A DNA stretch of 64,000 nt. It comes from Falsigemmobacter intermedius. Lineage in GTDB: Bacteria > Pseudomonadota > Alphaproteobacteria > Rhodobacterales > Rhodobacteraceae. The stretch lies in NCBI RefSeq assembly GCF_004054105.1, contig NZ_SBLC01000010.1, forward strand, positions 62,001-126,000. Reading direction: 5' to 3'. The position numbers and the translations under genes were made by a program. Below are positions 54,067-61,865 of this stretch, in pieces (the stretch's first letter is position 1; each line of letters opens with the position of its first letter). The notes beneath the pieces were generated by a model that was not told the DNA's origin, did no database searches, and was given only the letters and a program-made list of their open reading frames with translations.

Positions 54067-55455
54067 TCAGGCGGTCAGTTCAGCAAGCGTTTCGGCCCAG
54101 GGGGCCGAAAGCCGCGTGGGATCAAGCGCAAGGATCGCGCGGATCCCGTTTTCTGCCGCGGGCCAGGCGCTGAGGTTGCCGAGGATTTTACCGGTGATCG
54201 CCTCATCTGAGAAGGGCTGGTCCGCGCCGCCGGGGGCGCTCAGGCATTCGCCCTCGAGAATTTCACCACTCTTCAGCGTGATCCGCACCAGCGCCGGGCG
54301 GTCGTTGGGCCAGGGCAGTTCCTGCGGATAAGCGCTGATCTTAACCCGCTCGCGCAGCGCCACCATATCGGGATCGGAAAGCGAGGCCCGGTCAAAGGCC
54401 GAAGCCCCCGCATGCCCCTTCAGAAGCGTGCTGACCGCGATATGCTGGATCGAGAATTTCGCCGCAAGGCTGGTCTCGGGCTGCGGACGGTCGAGTTTGC
54501 GGCCTTTCCAATGGGTCGCCACCTCAATCCCCGCCACCTCAGACGCCGCAATGCCACGCCCGGAAGTGGCCTTCAGAACGGCCTCAACGGTGGAATGCGC
54601 ATATTGGCAGCAGGCATGCATTTTGTGATAGCCACCGGCGATTTTCCAGTCTTCCCCAAGCCCTTCGGTCAGCGCCTCCGCGCGGGTTTCACCGCCGAAG
54701 ATATCGGCGAAAACCTCCGTCAGCGACCAGGGAGAGCCGGTCAGACCCACCGGTGCCCAGTCCACTGCCCGGATACCGTTCTGCGCACAAAGCCCGGGCC
54801 AGATATTGCGGATCAGCGCCCCGGAGACCGCGTGATTGAAGGGCCCCGGCAGACAGAGCGTAGCGGCGGTGGTGATGGCCTTGAAGGCCGTCTCCGCATC
54901 GACACCACGCAGTTTCGCCACCGCCGCAGCCGCCCCCACCGTGGCCAGCCCTCCATGGGGATGCAGCACGAGGCCGGGGAAGCTGAAGGCATGGGCAACC
55001 CGCGCCACCGTCTCATAGCCCGCGACGAGGGCGAGAAGCATCTCGCGCAAAGTCGCGCCGCTGGCCTCTCCTTCGGCCAGCAGGGCCGGGATGCAGTACA
55101 GCGCGGCATGACAGACAACGGCGCGGTAGCCGCCATCGAGTTCAGCCCAGTCCGCCGCCGATCCGTTGGCCAGAGCCGCCGAATAGCGGTCCATCCGCAG
55201 CACCGGGCGGCTGCCGTCAAGGACCGAAGCCTCAGCCACGCCCGCCACACGGGCCAGACCCTCGCGCAGCGCGGCAAGCTCCGGCTCAGCCCCCGCCACC
55301 ACCATGGAGGCGAGATCGTCGCAGAACACCCGCGCCGCACGAATGCGGATATCCTCGGGCAGATCCTCCCATGTCAGCGCGGCGGTCCGCGCTGTCAGGG
55401 TTTTCAGAGCAGAGGCCACGGCCTCATGGATCTCAGGGGTAACGGGCGTGCTCAT
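54067..55455 (-). CDS. MmgE/PrpD-family protein (2-methylcitrate dehydratase-like)
   Basis: Protein of 462 residues, standard for the MmgE/PrpD family. Recognisable parts are ARVFCDDLASMVVAG near the N-terminus, LANGSAADWAELDGGYRA with the conserved Asp region, HPHGGLATVGAAAAVAKLRG, GPFNHAVSGALIRNIWPG and GGYHKMHACCQYAHSTVEAVL with the conserved Lys/His/Cys segment. Members dehydrate methylcitrate or decarboxylate cis-aconitate. It is last in the dctPQM operon and convergent with tcuAB, so a tricarboxylate substrate linked to aconitate is attractive. AAGGAG precedes ATG 55455. Confidence 0.9.
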   Translation of the reverse strand: MSTPVTPEIHEAVASALKTLTARTAALTWEDLPEDIRIRAARVFCDDLASMVVAGAEPELAALREGLARVAGVAEASVLDGSRPVLRMDRYSAALANGSAADWAELDGGYRAVVCHAALYCIPALLAEGEASGATLREMLLALVAGYETVARVAHAFSFPGLVLHPHGGLATVGAAAAVAKLRGVDAETAFKAITTAATLCLPGPFNHAVSGALIRNIWPGLCAQNGIRAVDWAPVGLTGSPWSLTEVFADIFGGETRAEALTEGLGEDWKIAGGYHKMHACCQYAHSTVEAVLKATSGRGIAASEVAGIEVATHWKGRKLDRPQPETSLAAKFSIQHIAVSTLLKGHAGASAFDRASLSDPDMVALRERVKISAYPQELPWPNDRPALVRITLKSGEILEGECLSAPGGADQPFSDEAITGKILGNLSAWPAAENGIRAILALDPTRLSAPWAETLAELTA

Positions 55456-55474
55456 CTGTGAACTCCTTGTCCGA

Positions 55475-56785
55475 TCAGCCGATCATCGAGGGCAGCCAGG
55501 TCACGATGGCCGGGAACATGATCAGCAGGCCAAGCGACAGAACTTCCATTGCGATGAAGGGGGTGACGCCTGCGAACACCTGCTCAAGGCGCAGCGGCAC
55601 CGGCGAGGAGGAGCGCACCACAAAGACGTTCAGCCCCACGGGCGGCGTGATGAGAGAGATCTCGCACATCTTGATGACCACAACACCCAGCCAGATCGGG
55701 TCATAGCCCACGTTCATCATCACCGGGAACATCACCGGCAGCGTCATCACCATGATGGCGATCGGCTCAATGAAGCAGCCCAGGATCAGAAACAGGATCC
55801 CGAAGGCCAGCAGATAGGCGAAGGGTGCCAGATCCTGCAGGATCAGCCAGTCCGAGACCGTCGCGACCAGGCCGGTATAGGTCAGGAAGCGCGCAAAGAG
55901 CATCCCGCCAAAGACCACAAGGAAGATCGTGGCCGAGGACATGATGGCCTCAAGGAAGGTCTCGCGCAGGGTCTTGAGGCTCGCGCGGCGCTTGTAAAAG
56001 ACCAGAAGGAAGGCCCCGAAAGCCCCAACCGCACCGGCATAGGTCGGGATGAACCAGCCGCCGTAGATGCCGCCGATCACCACGCCAAAGAGCAGCAGAA
56101 TCCCCCAGGTGTTCTTCAGCGAGCCGATTTTCTCTTTCATCGTCACGTTATGCTCGGGCATCGGCGCATGTTCAGGCTTCAGTTTAGCCCAGACATAGAT
56201 GCAGAGCAGGAAGAGGACGGCGGTCATGATGCCCGGCACAATGCCCGCGATCAGCATTTTGCCGACCGACTGCTCAGTGGTGATGGCATAGATCACCATG
56301 AGAACCGAGGGCGGGATCATGGCTGAGAGCACACCGGCAGAGGCAATCGCGCCTGAGGAGAGACGCTTGTCATAGCCCGCGGTGGTCATCTCGGGCATGG
56401 CCATCTTGGTGAAAACGGCTGCGTTCACCATGGTCGAGCCCGAAGCCGCACCAAAAGCTGCCGAAGCAATGGTCGTGGTCATGGCCAGACCGCCGGGCAT
56501 CTTTGAGAACCAGTTATAGGCGGCGGCATAAAGATCGGTGGTCAGCCGCGCCTGGGTGGCCAGAGAGCCCATCAGGATAAAGAGCGGGATCACCGCAAGG
56601 GTAAAGCTGTTGACGGTGGCAAAGGGCACCGAGCCCGCCTGGGCCAGGGCCGCAAATTCGCCCATGGTCAGATAGATGCCAAGGACGCCGCAAAGGCCCA
56701 TGGCGACGCCGATATGGACACCGGCAATCATCAGAAAAAACAGCAGACCAATCGTAATAATGGCTGCGGTGGCTGGATCGAACAT
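55475..56785 (-). CDS. dctM: TRAP transporter large permease (DctM)
   Basis: Inner-membrane subunit of 436 residues with about twelve hydrophobic helices. Family features are GVHIGVAMGLCGVLGIYL, FTLAVIPLFILMGSLA, STMVNAAVFTKMAMPEM, GYDKRLSSGAIASAGVLSAMIPPS and LITPPVGLNVFVV. It uses the ion gradient to import the ligand delivered by the periplasmic DctP. It lies between dctQ and the MmgE/PrpD gene, whose start is 19 bp downstream. Confidence 0.94.
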   Translation of the reverse strand: MFDPATAAIITIGLLFFLMIAGVHIGVAMGLCGVLGIYLTMGEFAALAQAGSVPFATVNSFTLAVIPLFILMGSLATQARLTTDLYAAAYNWFSKMPGGLAMTTTIASAAFGAASGSTMVNAAVFTKMAMPEMTTAGYDKRLSSGAIASAGVLSAMIPPSVLMVIYAITTEQSVGKMLIAGIVPGIMTAVLFLLCIYVWAKLKPEHAPMPEHNVTMKEKIGSLKNTWGILLLFGVVIGGIYGGWFIPTYAGAVGAFGAFLLVFYKRRASLKTLRETFLEAIMSSATIFLVVFGGMLFARFLTYTGLVATVSDWLILQDLAPFAYLLAFGILFLILGCFIEPIAIMVMTLPVMFPVMMNVGYDPIWLGVVVIKMCEISLITPPVGLNVFVVRSSSPVPLRLEQVFAGVTPFIAMEVLSLGLLIMFPAIVTWLPSMIG

Positions 56786-56876
56786 CTGGGCAGGCCCCCA
56801 ATGGAAGTTTCTGGCAGGTCCCGGACACCGCCACAGCCCTTAAGGCGCGCGGCGGAGCCCGGCAGTTTAACGGGGG

Positions 56877-57374
56877 TCAGCCGAATTCCAGCTCATGCGG
56901 GTTTCCGAAGTTGGTCAGGTCGTACCAAAGATCGATCAGCAGCTGCAGGATCATCAGGGCAGAGCCGAAGACCAGGATCCAGCGAGCGGGCCAGATCGGG
57001 AAGGCCACAAGACCCGAGGTCGACTCGCCGATTTCCCAAGCATAGACCGCCTCAACCCCGCCCTGCCAGGCTAGCAGAATGAAAAATGCGATGCCCGCGA
57101 GGGAGGTGATGATATCCATCACCGAGCGCATCTTTTTGCCGACCTGCATATAGACCAGTTCGACGCGGATATGGCTGCGCCGGATCTGCGCCCAGGTGAT
57201 GCCGCCGAAGACGACGAGAACCATGGTGCTTTCGGTAAACTCCAGTGCACCGGAGACCGGACTTCCAAGTTGGGTGCCGACGACATCCGCAACACTCAGC
57301 AGCATGGAAAGCAACAGCCCGATGCTGCCGAGCGCGACAGAAAATACCGCCAGTTTTTCGATGAGAGTTTTCAT
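56877..57374 (-). CDS. dctQ: TRAP transporter small permease (DctQ)
   Basis: Small membrane subunit of 165 residues with four predicted helices. LEFTESTMVLVVFGGITWAQIRRSHIRVELVYMQ is the DctQ signature. GGAGACC precedes ATG 57374. It lies 37 bp after dctP and 91 bp before dctM; the larger gap before dctM contains no hairpin strong enough to call a terminator. Confidence 0.92.
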   Translation of the reverse strand: MKTLIEKLAVFSVALGSIGLLLSMLLSVADVVGTQLGSPVSGALEFTESTMVLVVFGGITWAQIRRSHIRVELVYMQVGKKMRSVMDIITSLAGIAFFILLAWQGGVEAVYAWEIGESTSGLVAFPIWPARWILVFGSALMILQLLIDLWYDLTNFGNPHELEFG

Positions 57375-57411
57375 CCCGGTCTCCGTTTGTCAGGTTAAGG
57401 CCGAAGCGCGC

Positions 57412-58428
57412 TTATTGCGCGGTGCGCTCGCGCCAGGCCTTTGCGACTTCCGCCGCCTGGTCGCCCTGACCGCGCCCTTTCAGATCCTCAACCCAGACGT
57501 CGAGCAGATCGGGGGTCTTCGCTTTCCAGGCGGCCAGAGCCTCGGGGCTCAGCTCCAGGATTTCGCCGCCACCGGCTTTCACGCGCTCAACCGCGCCTGC
57601 AACGTGGGTGTTGCTCCACTCAACATAGGCAACCTGGGCTGCGGCGGCCTCTTCGGTGATGACCTGCTGAATGTCAGCGGGCAGACGCTTCCAGGTGCGG
57701 TCCGAGATCACGACCATGTGGCCTGCAATCGACATCGCCGGACCGCAGGAGAATTTGCCTGCTTCATAAAGGCGGTAGGCGTCGATATTGCCCATGTTCA
57801 CGAAGGAGTAATCGATGGTGCCACGGTCAACGGCTTCATAAAGATCACCCGGCGGCACGGTGACGGGGGTTGCACCCACGGCCGTCATCATATGCGGGAT
57901 CAGCGCGCCGAAGCTGCGGATTTTCTTACCCGCCAGTTTTTCCGGGTCCTGGCAGTCTGCCGTTTTGCCGGTCATGTAATAGCTGTCGACCGGCTGGTGG
58001 AAGAGACGGTGGATGCCCAGACGCGCCATCTCATCTTTGAAGGGCTGCAGTTCTGCGAAAGAATAATCCGCGATTTCAATGGCCTGTGCAGGGCTATTGA
58101 AAACGAAGGGGGTCTGCAGCGCCTTGGAGTAAAGCAGCTGATCGCCGTAATAGCCCGGCACAACGCCGGCCAGATCGATCGCACCGCGACCCACGAGGCC
58201 CAGCAGTTCCGAATCTTTCCCCAGACCGCCCGAGTAGACGATGTTGATTTTCACCCGGCCGTTGGTGCGCTCTTCCACACGGGCCGCGAAATCCTGCTCA
58301 ACTTTCACGAAGGGCGAGTTCGACAGATAATGCCCGAAATTCAGGCGAAATTCCTGCGCAGTTGCCCCCGAGGCGGCAAAAATTGCGCTCATAGCGGTCA
58401 TGCCCAGCAGGGCGATGGTCTTTTTCAT
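57412..58428 (-). CDS. dctP: TRAP transporter substrate-binding protein (DctP)
   Basis: Periplasmic binding protein of 338 residues from ATG 58428; the reverse frame is open to 59184, but the signal peptide MKKTIALLGMTAMSAIFAASGATAQ fixes the start. The mature part begins FRLNFGHYLSNSPFVKVEQDFAARVEERTNGRVKINIVYSG, typical of DctP. The conserved carboxylate-binding Arg is expected in the KKIRSFGALIPHM region. It heads the operon with DctQ, DctM and MmgE/PrpD. The tcuAB neighbourhood suggests a di- or tricarboxylate ligand. The upstream gap holds a palindrome at 58489. Confidence 0.92.
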   Translation of the reverse strand: MKKTIALLGMTAMSAIFAASGATAQEFRLNFGHYLSNSPFVKVEQDFAARVEERTNGRVKINIVYSGGLGKDSELLGLVGRGAIDLAGVVPGYYGDQLLYSKALQTPFVFNSPAQAIEIADYSFAELQPFKDEMARLGIHRLFHQPVDSYYMTGKTADCQDPEKLAGKKIRSFGALIPHMMTAVGATPVTVPPGDLYEAVDRGTIDYSFVNMGNIDAYRLYEAGKFSCGPAMSIAGHMVVISDRTWKRLPADIQQVITEEAAAAQVAYVEWSNTHVAGAVERVKAGGGEILELSPEALAAWKAKTPDLLDVWVEDLKGRGQGDQAAEVAKAWRERTAQ

Positions 58429-58488
58429 GGTGTGACTCTCTGTTGGGGCGCAGGGAGAGTACGTCGCGCCAATCGTTACAGTCATAGA

Positions 58489-58527
58489 AAACTGTTTACA
58501 GTTTGCTTTGTTGTTGTGAACTGTCAA
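58489..58527. promoter_or_regulatory. Operator-like palindrome and promoter in the dctP/nitroreductase gap
   Basis: AAACTGT-TT-ACAGTTT (58489-58504) is a perfect 16-bp dyad with 7-bp arms. Further ACAGT (58477-58481) and ACTGT (58520-58524) half-sites flank it. A consensus TTGACA on the minus strand (58527-58522) places the dyad where the dctP -10 element would lie, so bound protein should block transcription. The responsible regulator is not obvious. Confidence 0.55.
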
Positions 58528-58599
58528 TACTGCCCCTGACGTCGAAAGGCGCAAAATATTCTCCGAAACCGCAATTGCTGAAGAAAGTGTCATTTCGTG

Positions 58600-59934
58600 A
58601 TGCCGACTCCTGCCGCGCCCGCGGGCGCTCTCGATCTGCTGGCCGGGCGGATGTCCTGCCGCTCTTTCACCTCCGGGCGCATCAGCCGTGAAGACCTCAA
58701 TGCCATGCTGCGCGATGCGCTTGAAGCCCCCTCCTCCTGTAACCAGCAGGCCTGGCATTTCGTGGTCCTCGATCAGCCCGAAGATCTGGCGCGGGCCGCG
58801 GATCTGGCCGGGGGCAATCCGCATTTCCGCGACTGTGCGGCCCTCGTCTATCTGTGCTTTCAGAAGGGCTGGACGCATGACAATTTCTCGGTGGTCCAGG
58901 GGGTTGCGGCGGCCGCCTATCATCTGATGCTCTCGGCCCATCTGCGGGGATGGGCCTCGGTTTGGAATGCCGGCACCGGCGATCCGGCGAAGGTGCGCGA
59001 GATGCTGGGCCTGCCGCTGATTTTTGAAAACCAGGGGGCGATTGCCATCGGTCGGGCCGCCCCCGACAGCCCCGCCCGCAAGCCGCCGCGCCGCGCTTTG
59101 CAGGATGTGGTGTCTTACGGCCGTTTTGCGCGGGCCGAAGAGAGCATCTATCCCGCAAAACCTGCAGCCGCCTATCCGTTTCATGCGATCTCGCGGGCAT
59201 CAAACCCCTTCGCGCAGTGGGACCCGAAAGACTGGACCTGGGCGCAGCTGGCCGATTACCGCGCGTACAGCGTCTGGGCGAAATCGCCTCTCGCGGGGGT
59301 CTATACCTCCCGGCGCGAAGGCGCCGCGACGCAGGCCTGGCTGCAGATGCTGGCGCCGCTGCCGCGGTCAGCCAGTGTCGTTGAAATTCTGGCCTGGGGC
59401 GGCACCAGCACCACGGCGCTGGCGCGGCATCTGCCCGAGGATGCTGCCCTGCAGGTGGCTGAGTTGCACCGCCACAACCTGACCTTCATCAAAGATCGCC
59501 TGCGCCATGAGGGGATCAGCCGCGAGGTGGGAGAGCTTCTGGCACCGGAGGGGCTTTTGCCCTGCGAGGATCGCAGTCTCGATGCGGTTCTGATCCCGCA
59601 AAGCCTTGAGCATATGGCAGATCCTGCCCTCATGCTGGCGGAAGCAGCGCGGGTGCTGAAGCCCGAGGGGCAGCTTCTGCTATCAGTCCGCAACCGCAGT
59701 TCCCGGGCCGGGGCAGAATGGGCTGAGGTGGAAAGCAAAGGCCAGGTGCCGCTGCAGGGGCCCTGGACGCCGCTGCGCCCGCGTAAACTCCTGGCGCTTC
59801 TGGAGCCGCATTTCGTGATCGAAGAGATCGCGGGCCTTGGCCTCGCCCGTGAGGGGGGCGCAGATCTTTGCCGCGCCACGCCCCAACTCTGGCGCCGCCG
59901 CGCAATCGCGCTCAGAGCGCGGCCGCGCGGCTGA
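58600..59934 (+). CDS. Nitroreductase-family domain fused to SAM-methyltransferase-like domain
   Basis: Protein of 444 residues (a GTG at 58597 adds one codon). Residues about 10-185 match the FMN nitroreductase fold: AGRMSCRSFTSGRISREDL, LEAPSSCNQQAWHFVVLD and LMLSAHLRGWASVWNAG, then GAIAIGRAAPDSP. Residues about 255-440 match a class I methyltransferase: VVEILAWGGTSTTALARHL in the motif I position, DAVLIPQSLEHMADPALMLAEAARVLKPEGQLLLSV in motifs II-III. The motif I glycines are unusual. Between the domains is a Trp/Pro-rich linker (NPFAQWDPKDWTWAQLADY). The gene is divergent from dctP and convergent with the deacetylase gene, 4 bp away. I know no characterised protein with this architecture. 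Confidence 0.8.
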   Translation: MPTPAAPAGALDLLAGRMSCRSFTSGRISREDLNAMLRDALEAPSSCNQQAWHFVVLDQPEDLARAADLAGGNPHFRDCAALVYLCFQKGWTHDNFSVVQGVAAAAYHLMLSAHLRGWASVWNAGTGDPAKVREMLGLPLIFENQGAIAIGRAAPDSPARKPPRRALQDVVSYGRFARAEESIYPAKPAAAYPFHAISRASNPFAQWDPKDWTWAQLADYRAYSVWAKSPLAGVYTSRREGAATQAWLQMLAPLPRSASVVEILAWGGTSTTALARHLPEDAALQVAELHRHNLTFIKDRLRHEGISREVGELLAPEGLLPCEDRSLDAVLIPQSLEHMADPALMLAEAARVLKPEGQLLLSVRNRSSRAGAEWAEVESKGQVPLQGPWTPLRPRKLLALLEPHFVIEEIAGLGLAREGGADLCRATPQLWRRRAIALRARPRG

Positions 59935-59938
59935 AGGG

Positions 59939-60844
59939 TCAGGCCTGTCCGGGCTGACCGGGCAGGCTGCCTTCGGGCAGCGAGCGGATGTAATCGTTCA
60001 CGCCCCCCACGGTGGTGATCCACAGATCATCGCGGTGCTTCATGATGTGATCAAGCGCGCGGCGCAGCGCGCGCAGCCGGTAGGGCTGGCCCAGAATGAA
60101 GTTATGCGTCACGAGCGAAAAGACCAGCGGGCGCTTTTGTGACTGCAGCAGAAGCTCATCAAACTGATCGATAATCATGCGCTCAAACGAGGCCGCAGCC
60201 TCCTGGCGAAAGACCATCGAGGGGCTGTCGTTCAGCTCTACTGAATAGGGCACCGAAAGGATATGGCCCTTGCGGGTGCGCATCCAGACCGGCTGGTCAT
60301 CGAGCGGCCAGTCGAGCATGAATTCATAGCCCGCCTCCTGCAGCAGATCGAGGGTCACCTCGCTTTGCGCAAAGTAAGGCCCCATCCAGCCTTTCGGCTG
60401 TTTTCCGGTCAGCTCGATGATCTCAGCCGTGGCCTCCTCGATCAGGCGGCGCTCTTCCTCTTCCGACAGCACATCCTGGCGCTCTCCGTTGGAGCGGCCA
60501 TGGGCCACGATCTCATCGCCGCGCGACAGGATTTTCTCGCGGATCTGCGGATAGGCCCGCAGCACCCGTGAGTTGATGTTATGCGACGAGGGCAGACCGT
60601 ATTCCTCCAGCAGATCAAAGAGATACCACTGGCCCACCCGGTTGCCGTAATCGCGCCAGGCGTAGTTGCGATGGGTCTGCGGGGCTGTCAGCGTGGCACT
60701 GTCGCTGCCCAGACCATCGCGGTAGCTGAAAATCTCAATGTTATTGGCAATGCAGAAGGCCAGCTTTTTGCCGCCCGGCCAGTCGTAAGTTTTCCGCTCG
60801 GGCAGCGGTGACCAGTCGTAGCGGCCATGTTCGCGCAGTTCCAT
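59939..60844 (-). CDS. Polysaccharide deacetylase-fold protein (PuuE/allantoinase-like)
   Basis: NodB-fold protein of 301 residues. The opening REHGRYDWSPLPERKTYDWPGGKKLAFCIANNIE resembles PuuE-type allantoinases, where the zinc-binding Asp pair of true deacetylases is missing. HGRSNGERQDVLSEEEERRLI, GWMGPYFAQSEVTLDLLQEAGYEFMLDWPLDDQP and LVFSLVTHNFILGQPYRL continue that pattern. It follows asparaginase- and hydantoinase-like genes, which supports hydrolysis of a cyclic or linear amide rather than a polysaccharide. GGGAG precedes ATG 60844. No signal peptide. Confidence 0.85.
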   Translation of the reverse strand: MELREHGRYDWSPLPERKTYDWPGGKKLAFCIANNIEIFSYRDGLGSDSATLTAPQTHRNYAWRDYGNRVGQWYLFDLLEEYGLPSSHNINSRVLRAYPQIREKILSRGDEIVAHGRSNGERQDVLSEEEERRLIEEATAEIIELTGKQPKGWMGPYFAQSEVTLDLLQEAGYEFMLDWPLDDQPVWMRTRKGHILSVPYSVELNDSPSMVFRQEAAASFERMIIDQFDELLLQSQKRPLVFSLVTHNFILGQPYRLRALRRALDHIMKHRDDLWITTVGGVNDYIRSLPEGSLPGQPGQA

Positions 60845-60865
60845 TTTAAGGCTCCCTGAAGCTTC

Positions 60866-61864
60866 TCAGTGGCGGTCAAAAATCCGCTGCAACTCGTCAG
60901 GATCACGGCTCTGGCGCAGGGCCAGCATCAGAAGGATGCGGGCCTTCACCGGGCTCAGATCGCCCGAGGCGATCCAACGCTCGCGCGTCAGCCAGCCGCG
61001 CCGCGCGACCCGGCCCGCGCCGACCCGGCTGGCCTGAACCACGGGCACGCCTCCGCGGGCGGCCTCCGCCAGCGCTTCGCGCTCCAGCGGCGGGGGCATG
61101 CCCGGGGCAAAGCCTGCTGAGACGAGCCCTTCGGCCCCGGCAGCAAGGCAGGCACGCACCATCACGCCATCATTTCCCGCATAGGCATGGAAAATGTCGA
61201 CGCGGGGAAGGGCGGTCACGCCGCTCAGATCAAAGGCGGGACCGGCGTTACGCGGCAGGGCGGGCGCATAGAACACCAGGCGGTCGGGATCGCAGACCCC
61301 GATCGGCCCATGAGCGGGCGAGTGAAAGGCATCGAGCCGGAAGGTCGAGCCTTTGGTGACATCGCGGGCGCTGTGGATCTCATCATTGAGAACCACCAAA
61401 ACCCCGCGCCCCCGCGCCTCAGGCGAGGCGGCGGTGCGCAATGCGTTGATCGCATTGGCAGGCGCATCCGACGACAGCGTGTTGAGCGGCCTTTGCGCAC
61501 CGACGACCACAACGGGGCGATCTGTAGGCAGGGTCAGCGACAGGAAATAGGCCGTTTCCTCCAGCGTCGCGGTGCCGTGCAGGATCACGAAGCCTGCAAT
61601 CTCAGGGCTTTCAGTGATGGCCGCGGTGATGGTTGCATGAAGCCGCAGCCAGTCTTCCGGCCCCATGGCGCTGGAGCCGACCGAGCGGAAAGCCAGCGGC
61701 TTTAACGCAGCAAACTCCCGCAGTTGCGGGAGTTCTTCAAGCACCTCATGGACCGAGAGTTTCCGCCCGGTCTCAGGGTAATCCATGTAGTCTCGGGGAT
61801 CGGTCGCAAGCGAGGAGATGGTCCCCCCCGCTCCGATCAGCCCGATCAGGGGCAGGGTGGTCAT
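60866..61864 (-). CDS. Asparaginase/glutaminase-family protein with altered catalytic motif
   Basis: Type I/II asparaginase fold, 332 residues. The nucleophile loop GLIGAGGTISS carries T15, and the Lys of the triad is K171 in ARDVTKGS. The second motif, normally HGTDT, is HGTAT (residues 96-100), so the catalytic Asp is Ala99. MGPEDW and VVGAQRP are conserved. No signal peptide. It begins one base after the hydantoinase stop. The change may reduce or alter amidase activity; a related amide or imide substrate is possible. Confidence 0.88.
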   Translation of the reverse strand: MTTLPLIGLIGAGGTISSLATDPRDYMDYPETGRKLSVHEVLEELPQLREFAALKPLAFRSVGSSAMGPEDWLRLHATITAAITESPEIAGFVILHGTATLEETAYFLSLTLPTDRPVVVVGAQRPLNTLSSDAPANAINALRTAASPEARGRGVLVVLNDEIHSARDVTKGSTFRLDAFHSPAHGPIGVCDPDRLVFYAPALPRNAGPAFDLSGVTALPRVDIFHAYAGNDGVMVRACLAAGAEGLVSAGFAPGMPPPLEREALAEAARGGVPVVQASRVGAGRVARRGWLTRERWIASGDLSPVKARILLMLALRQSRDPDELQRIFDRH

Positions 61865-61865
61865 C

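Noticed and set aside
57196-58539. Plus-strand open frame of 447 codons
   Set aside because: It is antisense to dctQ and dctP, both with strong family evidence, and has no ribosome site or recognisable domain.
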